NCBI RefSeq assembly: GCF_026015985.1
Contig: NZ_CP110389.1
Coordinates: forward strand, 5,550,001 to 5,614,000
DNA: 64,000 nt
From: Rhodopseudomonas sp. P2A-2r
Lineage (GTDB): Bacteria; Pseudomonadota; Alphaproteobacteria; Rhizobiales; Xanthobacteraceae
Direction: 5' to 3'
Below are positions 1 to 7,516 of this stretch, piece after piece; position 1 is the stretch's first letter, and each line of letters starts with the position of its first letter. The position numbers and the translations under genes were made by a program. A model generated the notes under the pieces. It was not told where the DNA came from and did no database searches. It saw only the letters and a list, made by a program, of their open reading frames with translations.

Positions 1-110
1 TGAAGAGCATCGCGCTGGGCTGGCCGGACGACAGCTTCCCGGCCAATGCGGTGGTCTCCGAACGCAAGTCGGTGGCGGAAGCCACGGTATTCGTCGGCTT
101 CGACGAATAG
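1..110 (+). CDS. Nitroreductase family protein, C-terminal fragment
   Basis: Only the last 35 codons lie in the window; the first whole codon begins at base 3 and the stop is TAG at 108-110. The peptide contains LGWPDDSFPANAVVSERK and ends VFVGFDE. A GWPD..FPANAV..R....E..xFVGF ending is characteristic of FMN-dependent nitroreductases (NfsA/NfsB superfamily), which reduce nitro compounds or quinones with NAD(P)H. The catalytic and FMN-binding parts are off the left edge, so the specificity cannot be judged. It converges with the NTF2-like gene, whose stop is about 21 bases away. Confidence 0.65.
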   Translation, partial: KSIALGWPDDSFPANAVVSERKSVAEATVFVGFDE

Positions 111-131
111 ACCCGCGCGGAGCAGCGCGGC

Positions 132-599
132 CTAGAACGGCGTCGCGGCCAGCCCCGGCACATCGGCCGGGCGCGGCCCGGGCGCCGGCCACAGGAAGCG
201 GCGGTCCTTCTCGGCAATCGCCAGATCGTTGATGCTGGCCTCGCGGCGCGCCATCAAACCTTCGGCATCGAATTCCCACTGCTCGTTGCCGTAGGAGCGA
301 AACCAGTTTCCGGCGTCGTCGTGCCATTCATACTGGAAGCGCACCGCGATGAAGTTGCCGTCGAAGGCCCACAGATCCTTGATCAGGCGATACTCATGCT
401 CCTTCGCCCATTTGCGGGTCAGGAAGTCGACAATCGCCGGGCGCCCTTCGAAGAACTCGACGCGGTTACGCCATACGCTGTTTTCGGTATAGGCCAGCGA
501 GACCTTGACCGGGTCGCGGGAATTCCAGGCGTCTTCGGCCATACGCGCTTTTTGCGCGGCGGTCTCGCGGGTGAACGGCGGCAATGGCGGGCGCGACAT
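132..599 (-). CDS. NTF2-like protein, DUF1348 family
   Basis: This 155-residue cytoplasmic protein has the sequence style of the DUF1348 branch of the NTF2/SnoaL alpha+beta fold: [20 protein letters not shown], then [22 protein letters not shown] and a C-terminal [14 protein letters not shown]. The family has a cone-shaped pocket and is often annotated as hypothetical; the substrate is unknown. The start is placed at base 599 because a GGAG lies six bases upstream of that ATG. An ATG at 605 would have no spacing from the GGAG, and one at 638 adds 13 residues with no ribosome site. It lies downstream of ybgC but 77 bases away, so a shared transcript is possible, not shown. Confidence 0.75.
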   Translation of the reverse strand: MSRPPLPPFTRETAAQKARMAEDAWNSRDPVKVSLAYTENSVWRNRVEFFEGRPAIVDFLTRKWAKEHEYRLIKDLWAFDGNFIAVRFQYEWHDDAGNWFRSYGNEQWEFDAEGLMARREASINDLAIAEKDRRFLWPAPGPRPADVPGLAATPF

Positions 600-676
600 G
601 GGCATCTCCGTTGGCTCGCTGCGATTGTAGCCCGGCATGTCGGAGAGTCGATGGCAACTTGCCTATCGCCCGATTG

Positions 677-1123
677 CTAAAGCTGATCGGCCTTCATTGC
701 TGTTCGCAGCGCCTTCGGGATCGGCCTGGCCCGGCCGTCTGACACGAACGCGACTTTCACTTTCGCCTCCAGCAGCAGTTCGTCGCCGCGCCGCACTTCC
801 TGGCTCAGCGTAATCGAGGCGCCCTTCACGTCGATCGGGCGCGTCACGATCTCCAGCACGTCGTCCATCCGGCTCGGCTTCAGGAATTCGAGCGTCATCG
901 CACGCACCACGAAGGCAAAGCCGGGCGCCTCGCTCTCGGCTTCCGCAAACAGCGCGCGCTGGTCGGCGCCGAGCAGCCGCAGATAGTTGGTGCGGCCGCG
1001 CTCCATGAAGCGCAGGTAGTTGGCATGATAGACAATACCGGAGAAGTCGGTGTCTTCGTAATAGACCCGGACCTGCATGCGATGCAGGCCGTCAGCAATG
1101 GCGCCGTCGAGATGGGTGGTCAT
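677..1123 (-). CDS. ybgC: Acyl-CoA thioesterase YbgC (Tol-Pal associated)
   Basis: A 148-residue single hot-dog-fold thioesterase. The signature VYYEDTDFSGIVYHANYLRF lies at residues 20-39, with Asp26 in the position of the catalytic aspartate of the 4-hydroxybenzoyl-CoA thioesterase / YbgC family. Family members hydrolyse acyl-CoA or acyl-ACP and are usually the first gene of ybgC-tolQ-tolR-tolA-tolB-pal. Here the downstream neighbour is the DUF1348 gene instead of tolQ, so the tol-pal genes must lie elsewhere. No convincing Shine-Dalgarno precedes the ATG at 1123; an internal ATG at 1078 just before QVRVYYED is a less likely start. An oleate hydratase and HicAB separate it from ruvB. Confidence 0.9.
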   Translation of the reverse strand: MTTHLDGAIADGLHRMQVRVYYEDTDFSGIVYHANYLRFMERGRTNYLRLLGADQRALFAEAESEAPGFAFVVRAMTLEFLKPSRMDDVLEIVTRPIDVKGASITLSQEVRRGDELLLEAKVKVAFVSDGRARPIPKALRTAMKADQL

Positions 1124-1408
1124 CGGGAAACATACTCGTCAAATCTGGTTGTCGCAGGCGGGGCCGGCACAAGTGACTGACGATATAGCCCAGACGATGG
1201 CCACGGCAAAATTCCGCCATTGGATTTGGTCCGCCGCGCGCGGCCGTCGCACCAAACGCGGCACTTTGATCGAGGTCAAGTCGGCGATCGAAACGAGCGG
1301 TTACTCTTCCTCATCCGCTGAACCTGATGGCGCCCTGCCCGATCCCGCAGCCTACGACCCGATCGCCCATCGCGCCGACACCAAGATATCCCACGTAAAG
1401 GCAAATCC

Positions 1409-3016
1409 ATGACATCCAGCAATCGAACCGCAGCGCGGAGCGACATCAAGGCCTATCTGGCGGGCGGCGGCATCGCATCGCTGGCCAGCGCAGCCTATCT
1501 CATCCGCGACGGCGGGTTAAAGGGCGACAATATCAGCGTGTTCGAGGAGACCGAACTGCTCGGCGGCAGCCTCGACGGCGACGGCAACGCCGACAAGGGC
1601 TATGTGATCCGCGGCGGCCGCATGTTCACCTATGAGGCCTATACCTGCACCTTCGACCTGCTGTCGGGCATTCCCTCGCTCGGCAATCCCGCCATCACCG
1701 TCAAGGACGAGATCTACGCCTTCAACGAGAAGCACATTCCGAATTCCAAGGCGCGGCTGGTGCGCGGCGGCCAGAAGGTCGACGTCTCCACCATGGGCTT
1801 TTCCGCCCAGGACCGGCTCGACCTGATCGAACTGATGGCGACGTCGGAAGCGACGCTGGGTGCCAGGCGCATCGCGGACATGTTCCAGCCGTCGTTCTTC
1901 ACCACCAATTTCTGGTACATGTGGGTCACCACCTTCGCATTCCAGCCCTGGCACAGCGCGGTCGAGTTGAAGCGTTACCTGCATCGCTTCATCCAGGAAT
2001 TCCCACGCATCCAGACGCTGGGCGGCGTGCGCCGCACGCCGTACAATCAATACGATTCCATCGTGCTGCCGCTGACCACCTGGCTGAAGGCCCAGGGCGT
2101 AAACTTTGTCACGGGCGTCCGCGTGGCCGACATGGACTTCAAGTACGGGCCACGCGGCAAGGCGGTGGAGCGTCTGCATGTGGTCGAGCATGGCGTGCCG
2201 AAGCTGATCGCGGTCGGCGACGACGACCTGGTGTTCGTCACCAACGGTTCGATGACCACCGCCTCCACCCTGGGCTCGATGACGCGGCCCTCCGAGCTGA
2301 CCGCAAAGGACGACAAGACCGACGGCTCATGGGCGCTGTGGGAGACGCTGGCGAAAAAACACCCGGAATTCGGCAAGCCGTCGGCCTTCAACAGCCGGGT
2401 CGATGAATCCAAGTGGCTGTCGTTCACCACCACCATGAAGGATCCGATCTTCTTCGACCTGATGGAGAAATTCACCGGCAACGAAGCCGGCACCGGCGGC
2501 CTCGTCACCTTCACCGATTCCAACTGGTTGATGTCGGTGGTGCTGGCGGCGCAGCCGCATTTCATCGGCCAGCCGAAGAACGTTCAGACCTTCTGGGGCT
2601 ACGGCCTGTTCGTCGACCAGATCGGCAACTTCGTGAAGAAGAAGATGTCGGACTGCACCGGCGAGGAACTGATGACTGAACTGATAGGCCATCTCCGCTT
2701 CGATGCCGACAAGGACAAGATCATCAAGGCAGCCAACTGCATCCCCTGCATGATGCCCTATATCACCAGCCAGTTCATGCCGCGCGTCAAGGGCGACCGC
2801 CCGGCGGTGACGCCGGCCGGCACCAGCAACCTCGCCTTCCTCGGGCAGTATTGCGAAATCCCTGACGATGTCGTGTTCACCGTGGAGTATTCGGTGCGCT
2901 CGGCGCAGACCGCGGTGTTTGCGCTGCTCGGCCTCGAGAACAAGGTCTCGCCGCTATACAAGGGCGAGCACGATCCGGCGGTGCTGTATCGCGCCATGAA
3001 GACGCTGATGAGCTGA
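1409..3016 (+). CDS. ohyA: Oleate hydratase (MCRA family), FAD-dependent
   Basis: 535 residues, within the range of bacterial oleate hydratases, which add water across the 9Z double bond of oleate or linoleate to give 10-hydroxy fatty acids and need FAD as a structural cofactor. The N-terminus shows the Rossmann segment YLAGGGIASLASAAYLIRDG (residues about 16-35), then NISVFEETELLGGSLDGDG and VIRGGRMFTYEAYTC. Later segments include TTNFWYMWVTTFAFQPWHSA and RRTPYNQYDS. AAGG about seven bases before the ATG supports the start. It is transcribed alone, divergent from ybgC and convergent with hicB. In the flavin-adjacent loop the sequence reads RGGRMF where many characterised enzymes have RGGREM, so it may belong to a different hydratase subfamily. 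Confidence 0.9.
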   Translation: MTSSNRTAARSDIKAYLAGGGIASLASAAYLIRDGGLKGDNISVFEETELLGGSLDGDGNADKGYVIRGGRMFTYEAYTCTFDLLSGIPSLGNPAITVKDEIYAFNEKHIPNSKARLVRGGQKVDVSTMGFSAQDRLDLIELMATSEATLGARRIADMFQPSFFTTNFWYMWVTTFAFQPWHSAVELKRYLHRFIQEFPRIQTLGGVRRTPYNQYDSIVLPLTTWLKAQGVNFVTGVRVADMDFKYGPRGKAVERLHVVEHGVPKLIAVGDDDLVFVTNGSMTTASTLGSMTRPSELTAKDDKTDGSWALWETLAKKHPEFGKPSAFNSRVDESKWLSFTTTMKDPIFFDLMEKFTGNEAGTGGLVTFTDSNWLMSVVLAAQPHFIGQPKNVQTFWGYGLFVDQIGNFVKKKMSDCTGEELMTELIGHLRFDADKDKIIKAANCIPCMMPYITSQFMPRVKGDRPAVTPAGTSNLAFLGQYCEIPDDVVFTVEYSVRSAQTAVFALLGLENKVSPLYKGEHDPAVLYRAMKTLMS

Positions 3017-3028
3017 GATCAAAAGGCC

Positions 3029-3250
3029 TCAGCCCGCGCGCGCCAATGGCGGCGCGGGCTTGGGGATCTCCTGCTTCCATTCCTTCGCCGCCTCGATCCA
3101 CGAAGCGATGGCCTCCTGCACATTGCGCAGAGCCTCTTCCGGCGTCGCCCCATCGGACATGCATCCCGGAAGCTTCGGCGCTGTGGCGAGATAGCCGCCG
3201 CCGTCGCTGTCCGCCAGCCGCTCGATCCGAATGGCATATTCGAGTTTCAT
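3029..3250 (-). CDS. hicB: HicB-family antitoxin
   Basis: 73 residues with the HicB partial-RNase-H fold pattern: YAIRIERLADSDGGGYLATA, then PKLPGCMSDGATPEEALRNV and AIASWIEAAKEW. HicB antitoxins mask the HicA RNase and usually repress their own operon through a C-terminal DNA-binding part. This one is short and has no obvious helix-turn-helix or ribbon-helix-helix after residue 60, so repression by it is uncertain. Its ATG overlaps the end of hicA by four bases, giving a toxin-first gene order typical of hicAB. It converges with the oleate hydratase gene, with about 12 bases between the stops. Confidence 0.85.
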   Translation of the reverse strand: MKLEYAIRIERLADSDGGGYLATAPKLPGCMSDGATPEEALRNVQEAIASWIEAAKEWKQEIPKPAPPLARAG

Positions 3251-3489
3251 CGGTGACCTCCGTGGTCATCAATACAATGCACGAGTTTGCGAAAGTAGAC
3301 CGGCTTGATCGGTCGCCGGGCCGGAATGGTCAGAATTTCGGCCGCTGCCGGGTGCTTGGCGTGGCAGTGCGAGGTTCCCTTGCCAGCCCGAAACAGCAGG
3401 CCATGGGAAAGGCAGACCTTCTCGACATCGCCGATGGTCCAGTCGCCCGCCGGATTGCGCCGCATCTGCTCCAGCAGATCCGCCGCCAT
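3247..3489 (-). CDS. hicA: HicA-family mRNA interferase toxin
   Basis: About 80 residues ([13 protein letters not shown]...). It matches HicA, a small double-stranded-RNA-binding-fold RNase: DVEKVCLSHGLLFR, then GKGTSHCHAKHP carrying the conserved histidine, then LTIPARRPIKPVYFRKLV. HicA usually cleaves mRNA when HicB is lost. The start is embedded in the ruvB stop: the minus strand reads GTGATG there, so translation could begin at GTG (3492, four-base overlap) or ATG (3489, one-base overlap with TGA). The module is therefore translationally coupled to ruvB instead of having its own visible promoter. hicB follows with a four-base overlap. Confidence 0.82.
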   Translation of the reverse strand: MAADLLEQMRRNPAGDWTIGDVEKVCLSHGLLFRAGKGTSHCHAKHPAAAEILTIPARRPIKPVYFRKLVHCIDDHGGHR

Positions 3490-4541
3490 CACTCGTCCTC
3501 AATGCCTTGCCCGAACAACCCGATCTGGCTCGGATCGCGGCTGGGTTCATTCAGCCCGAGATGCTTGAACGCATGCGAGGTGAGCAGCCTGCCGCGCGGG
3601 GTGCGCTGCAGGTAGCCGCACTGGATCAGGAACGGCTCGATGATGTCCTCGATGGCGTCGCGCGGCTCCGACAGCGCCGCCGCCATGGTTTCGACGCCGA
3701 CCGGGCCGCCGCCGTAGTTCATGGCGATGGTGGTGAGATAGCGACGGTCCATGGCATCGAGGCCGGCGCTGTCGACTTCCAGCGCGGACAGTGCGTGGTC
3801 GGCGATCTTGCGGTCGATGGCCGAGGCGTCGGCGGCCGACGCGAAATCGCGGACGCGGCGCAGTAGGCGGCCGGCGATGCGCGGCGTGCCGCGGGCACGG
3901 CGGGCGATCTCGTTGGCGCCGTCGGCGGTCATGCCGATCTCCAGCACACGGGCGCCGCGGGTGACGATCTTTTCCAGCTCTTCCACGGTGTAGAAATTCA
4001 GCCGCACGGGAATGCCGAAACGGTCGCGCAGCGGATTGGTGAGCAGACCGGCGCGCGTGGTGGCGCCGACAAGAGTGAACTTCGCCAGTTCGATTTTTAC
4101 CGAGCGCGCGGCGGGGCCCTCGCCTATGATCAAATCGAGCTGGAAGTCTTCCATCGCGGGATAGAGCACTTCCTCGACCGCGGGCGCGAGACGATGAATC
4201 TCGTCGATGAACAGCACGTCGCGTTCTTCGAGATTGGTCAGGAGTGCGGCGAGATCACCGGCCTTGGCTATGACAGGCCCCGACGTCGCGCGAAAACCGA
4301 CGCCGAGCTCGCGCGCCACGATCTGCGCCAGCGTGGTCTTGCCGAGGCCGGGCGGGCCGACGAACAGCACATGGTCGAGCGCCTCGCCGCGTTTGCGGGC
4401 GGCGTCGATGAAGATCTGCAGATTGGCGCGGGCCTGCTGCTGGCCGACGAATTCGGACAGGTTCTGCGGGCGCAGCGAGGTGTCGCCGATGTCATCGGCG
4501 CGGCGCTCGGGGGTGATCAGGCGGGTGGGAGCAGTGGTCAT
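3489..4541 (-). CDS. ruvB: Holliday junction branch-migration ATPase RuvB
   Basis: 350 residues. The AAA+ core has Walker [13 protein letters not shown] (about residues 62-73), Walker [14 protein letters not shown], sensor GATTRAG, the PLRDRFGI segment and a C-terminal winged helix ([26 protein letters not shown]). RuvB hexamers flank RuvA on Holliday junctions and pump DNA during recombination and repair. The ATG overlaps the stop of the upstream membrane-protein gene by four bases, and the TGA overlaps hicA, so it is the central gene of a coupled ruvA-(membrane protein)-ruvB-hicA-hicB run. The stop is unambiguous (GIEDE then TGA). Confidence 0.97.
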   Translation of the reverse strand: MTTAPTRLITPERRADDIGDTSLRPQNLSEFVGQQQARANLQIFIDAARKRGEALDHVLFVGPPGLGKTTLAQIVARELGVGFRATSGPVIAKAGDLAALLTNLEERDVLFIDEIHRLAPAVEEVLYPAMEDFQLDLIIGEGPAARSVKIELAKFTLVGATTRAGLLTNPLRDRFGIPVRLNFYTVEELEKIVTRGARVLEIGMTADGANEIARRARGTPRIAGRLLRRVRDFASAADASAIDRKIADHALSALEVDSAGLDAMDRRYLTTIAMNYGGGPVGVETMAAALSEPRDAIEDIIEPFLIQCGYLQRTPRGRLLTSHAFKHLGLNEPSRDPSQIGLFGQGIEDE

Positions 4542-5038
4542 GGGGTCACGTTAGCACGATGCAGCGGCTTCGCGAGCCACCAGCACAGGCTGGCGGGACC
4601 GATCGCCAGCACCGCGAGCAGCGCCGACAGCGACAGTGCCTGCGGCAGCGACTGGGTACCGGGCAGCATCACCGCCGAGGATTCTGACGGCTGGATGAAA
4701 GCGCCGAGCAGCACCACGGCGGCAATGGCGGCGGCCGCGGCAAGCCAGGCCATCCAGATCGGACTGAGACCGGCATAGATCGCCGCGACCGCAAAGGTCA
4801 GTCCTGCGGCCATGGAGGGAAGCAGCGTGGCGATAACGACCACGAAGGCCAGCAGCCAGACCGCGATCGACAGCACGCCACGCAACGCGTCAAGATCGGC
4901 GACCGCAAACACCAGCTGGACGATGGGCGCGCCGAGCACGACGACGATCAGCGCAACCACCGCCGCCATCGCCAGTGGACCGACAATGGAGAAGATCGCC
5001 ACGATACCGATCACGCGTCCGAGCCGGCCGAAACTCAC
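4538..5038 (-). CDS. Hydrophobic membrane protein between ruvA and ruvB
   Basis: 166 residues of unknown function, almost entirely hydrophobic. I count about four to five membrane spans: [39 protein letters not shown], the Ala-rich stretch [20 protein letters not shown] and [20 protein letters not shown]. There are no catalytic motifs. It overlaps ruvA and ruvB by four bases on each side, so it is translated with them in fixed stoichiometry. A small membrane protein at this position is seen in related rhizobial genomes as I recall, but I know of no assigned role in branch migration. It may simply be an operon passenger or could link recombination to the envelope; that is speculation. Confidence 0.8.
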   Translation of the reverse strand: MSFGRLGRVIGIVAIFSIVGPLAMAAVVALIVVVLGAPIVQLVFAVADLDALRGVLSIAVWLLAFVVVIATLLPSMAAGLTFAVAAIYAGLSPIWMAWLAAAAAIAAVVLLGAFIQPSESSAVMLPGTQSLPQALSLSALLAVLAIGPASLCWWLAKPLHRANVTP

Positions 5039-5652
5039 TTCGCCAACTCCTTCAGCCCGAGCCGGATCAGTTGCGCCGTCTCAGCGCCCTCTCCCGCAAT
5101 GCGCGCGGCACCGGCAATCGCCGCGGCCGCCTGCGGCGCGCCGTAGCCGAGATTGACCAGAGCGGAGATCGCATCCGACACCGGACGCGGCGCGGTGTTG
5201 TCCTCGATGGCGCCGGACAGATTGACCAGCGCCGGATCGACCGATGCAAATGCCGGCGCCTTGTCCTTCAACTCGCTGACGATCCGCTCGGCGACTTTCG
5301 GGCCGACGCCGACGGTGCGCGCCACCGCAGCCTTGTCGCGCAGCGCGATGGCATTGGCGAGGTCGGCCGGCGGCAATGTCGACAGCACCGCCAGCGCCAC
5401 CTTGGCGCCGACGCCCTGCACGGTCTGCAGCAGCCGGAACCATTCGCGCTCCTGGTCGGAGCGAAAGCCGAACAGCTTGATCTGGTCCTCGCGGACATAG
5501 GTCTCGATCGACAGCACCGCCGCCCCGCCCGGCTGCGGCAGCGCCTGCAGCGTACGCGCGGAGCAATGCACTTGGTAGCCGACGCCGGAGACGTCGAGGA
5601 TGACGTAGTCATCACCGTAGCTGTCGATCAGGCCCTTGAGCTTGCCGATCAT
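5035..5652 (-). CDS. ruvA: Holliday junction DNA-binding protein RuvA
   Basis: 205 residues, the family length (E. coli 203). The N-terminal OB domain is present ([31 protein letters not shown]). Two helix-hairpin-helix motifs follow ([14 protein letters not shown] and [18 protein letters not shown]), and a C-terminal domain III ([16 protein letters not shown]) contacts RuvB. RuvA tetramers hold the four-way junction open while RuvB pumps DNA. The gene starts the ruvA-membrane protein-ruvB-hicAB run. The ruvC gene is upstream in the same direction, but a palindromic repeat of about 100 bases lies between them, so ruvC and ruvA may not be equally expressed. Confidence 0.96.
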   Translation of the reverse strand: MIGKLKGLIDSYGDDYVILDVSGVGYQVHCSARTLQALPQPGGAAVLSIETYVREDQIKLFGFRSDQEREWFRLLQTVQGVGAKVALAVLSTLPPADLANAIALRDKAAVARTVGVGPKVAERIVSELKDKAPAFASVDPALVNLSGAIEDNTAPRPVSDAISALVNLGYGAPQAAAAIAGAARIAGEGAETAQLIRLGLKELAK

Positions 5653-5673
5653 GAGAGAGCTCCGGTGCGCATG

Positions 5674-5768
5674 CTCCCCTCCCCTTGCGGGGAGGGGCCG
5701 GGGTGGGGGTGTTACGGGCGACGTCGCTTGTGGACCCCCTCCCCGACCCTCCCCCGCAAGGGGGAAGG
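5674..5768. repeat. Intergenic GC-rich palindromic repeat between ruvC and ruvA
   Basis: Two arms rich in CCCCTCCCC / GGGGAGGGG, each with a central TTGCGG or CGCAAG element, face one another at about 5674-5710 and 5734-5768, separated by a short spacer. The layout is that of an extragenic palindromic repeat able to fold as RNA within the ruvC-ruvA gap. Such C4-C5/G4-G5 blocks are common between genes in Bradyrhizobium-type genomes. It could act as a weak attenuator between ruvC and ruvA. Confidence 0.7.
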
Positions 5769-5805
5769 AACCGACGACGTTTGCAGCGCAGGATCAAACT
5801 ACACA

Positions 5806-6333
5806 TTATGCCCCCACCACCCGCAGCAGCCGCTGCGCGCTCTGACGGTGATGCGCATGCGTAATGGCGATGGCCAGCGCATCGGCGGCGTCGGCGGATT
5901 TCGGCTCGGCCTTGGGCAGCAGGATCTTCAGCATCATCTGGATCTGGTTCTTGTCGGCATGGCCGGCGCCGACCACGGTCTTCTTGACCTGGTTCGGCGC
6001 ATATTCGGCCACCGCGATGCCGAACATCGCCGGCGTCATCATGGCGATGCCGCGGGCCTGGCCGAGCTTGAGCGTGGCGACGCCGTCCTTGTTGACGAAG
6101 GTGTTCTCGACCGCGGCCTCGGCCGGCTGGAAGTCGCCGAGCACTTTCGACAGCCCCTCATGGATGCCGAGCAGCCGGCTTGCCAGCGGCAGGGTGTCCG
6201 TCGGCTCCACCGAGCCGCACGCGATATAGGTCAGCCGGTTGCCATCGATCTCGATGACGCCCCAGCCGGTGCGGCGCAGGCCCGGATCGATGCCGATGAT
6301 GCGGACGGATGGGCGAATCGGGACAGCTGTCAT
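5806..6333 (-). CDS. ruvC: Crossover junction endodeoxyribonuclease RuvC
   Basis: 175 residues with an RNase-H-like fold. Catalytic acids are visible in [16 protein letters not shown] (Asp at about 16), [10 protein letters not shown] (Glu) and [17 protein letters not shown] (Asp pair near residue 150). RuvC resolves Holliday junctions by paired nicks after RuvAB migration. The start ATG at 6333 leads directly into [16 protein letters not shown]. Order on the minus strand is yebC, ruvC, ruvA, membrane protein, ruvB, the usual alphaproteobacterial arrangement apart from the extra genes. The gap to yebC (about 240 bases) is occupied by a dispersed repeat, so an independent promoter is likely. 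Confidence 0.97.
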   Translation of the reverse strand: MTAVPIRPSVRIIGIDPGLRRTGWGVIEIDGNRLTYIACGSVEPTDTLPLASRLLGIHEGLSKVLGDFQPAEAAVENTFVNKDGVATLKLGQARGIAMMTPAMFGIAVAEYAPNQVKKTVVGAGHADKNQIQMMLKILLPKAEPKSADAADALAIAITHAHHRQSAQRLLRVVGA

Positions 6334-6426
6334 GGGCGCAGTGATAACGCCGAAAGCTTAAGAACAAAATAGCAACAGACGGGTTTGCACGGCGAAAGTG
6401 GGCGGAGACGGTGCGCCCCGACCACA

Positions 6427-6548
6427 GGCTGTCGTCCCCGCGGATGCGGGGATCGAGTAAACGCCGGCCTGCATGTGCCCCGAAAGGCCAGTGTCTACTG
6501 GGTCCCCGGTCCAGCGCGCAAGTGCGCGCCGGCCGGGTGATGACAGCG
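6427..6548. repeat. Dispersed palindromic repeat, CTGTCGTC family, copy 1
   Basis: Lies between ruvC and yebC. It begins GGCTGTCGTCCCCGCGGATG and ends with a GC stem around GCGCGCAAGTGCGCGC and a terminal GTGATGACAGC. The right half matches, in inverted orientation, the element at about 26174-26240 (CCCGGTCC then GCGCGCAA-TGCGCGC then GGCCGGG then GACAG). The left end matches the element at 25770. It looks like an extragenic palindromic element, not a gene. Confidence 0.7.
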
Positions 6549-6570
6549 GAGTTTGACGCAACGGCTGGCC

Positions 6571-7317
6571 TCAGCCGCCCATCTTGGCGACCAGCGCGTC
6601 GGATACCTCGAAGTTGGCGTAGACGTTCTGGACGTCGTCGTGATCGTTGAGCAGGTCGATGAGCTTCAGCAACTTCTCGCCGGTCTCGTCGTCGACCGCG
6701 ACGGTGTTTTGCGGCTTCCAGGTCAGTTCCGCCTTGCGCGGCTCGCCGAATTTCGCTTCCAGCGCCTTGGCGACGTCGCGAAAGGTTTCCTGGGCGGCAT
6801 AGACTTCATGACCGGTCTCGGACGAGATCACGTCGTCGGCGCCGGCCTCGATGGCGGCTTCCAGCATGTCGTCGGCGGAGGCCTTGGCGGCGTCGTATTC
6901 GATGATCCCCACATGGTCGAACATGAACGACACGGAGCCGGTTTCGCCGAGATTGCCGCCGGACTTGGTGAAATAGGAGCGGATGTCCGAGGCGGCGCGG
7001 TTTTTGTTGTCGGTGAGCGCCTGGACGATCACGGCGACGCCGCCGGGGCCGTAGCCCTCGTAGCGCATCTCGTCATAATTCTCGCCGTCGGAGCCGATCG
7101 CCTTCTTGATGGCGCGCTCGATATTGTCGCGCGGCATGTTTTCCTGGCGGGCGGCGGTGACCGCGGCGCGCAGCCGGGCATTCATCGACGGGTCGGGGGT
7201 GCCGAGCTTGGCGGCCACGGTAATTTCCCGGGCCAGCTTGCTGAACAGTTTCGACTTCTGGGCATCCTGCCGGCCCTTGCGGTGCATGATGTTCTTGAAT
7301 TGGGAATGTCCGGCCAT
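6571..7317 (-). CDS. yebC: YebC/PmpR family protein
   Basis: 248 residues, the family length. The start [20 protein letters not shown] at 7317 is the conserved YebC N-terminus, and GAAAGAGA precedes it. Conserved blocks follow: [51 protein letters not shown] and [17 protein letters not shown]. The family has been described as DNA-binding regulators and, more recently, as factors that relieve ribosome stalling; which applies here is not visible. A much longer open frame running to 8523 crosses into the chemoreceptor gene on the other strand and is not real. Confidence 0.95.
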   Translation of the reverse strand: MAGHSQFKNIMHRKGRQDAQKSKLFSKLAREITVAAKLGTPDPSMNARLRAAVTAARQENMPRDNIERAIKKAIGSDGENYDEMRYEGYGPGGVAVIVQALTDNKNRAASDIRSYFTKSGGNLGETGSVSFMFDHVGIIEYDAAKASADDMLEAAIEAGADDVISSETGHEVYAAQETFRDVAKALEAKFGEPRKAELTWKPQNTVAVDDETGEKLLKLIDLLNDHDDVQNVYANFEVSDALVAKMGG

Positions 7318-7516
7318 GCGGTCTCTTTCGGATTCGTGCGGTCTGTCAGGGGTGCGGCGGCGCGGGGTTATAGGCCGCGAGCCCGGCAAAATCAAAAAAC
7401 AGTCCGGTTTCCGCCTTGGGATACCGGCTGCGCGCAAGCGTCGCACATCCGTTAACCACGGCTTCACGTCAGGGTGCAAGGATACCCGCATAGATTGTAT
7501 CCCCCAGAGAGACGAC

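Noticed and set aside
1077..1412. Plus-strand open frame of 111 codons before the oleate hydratase
   Set aside because: It begins inside ybgC on the other strand, has no ribosome site, no recognisable family, and a sequence rich in Arg/Ser as expected of a shadow frame in GC-rich DNA.
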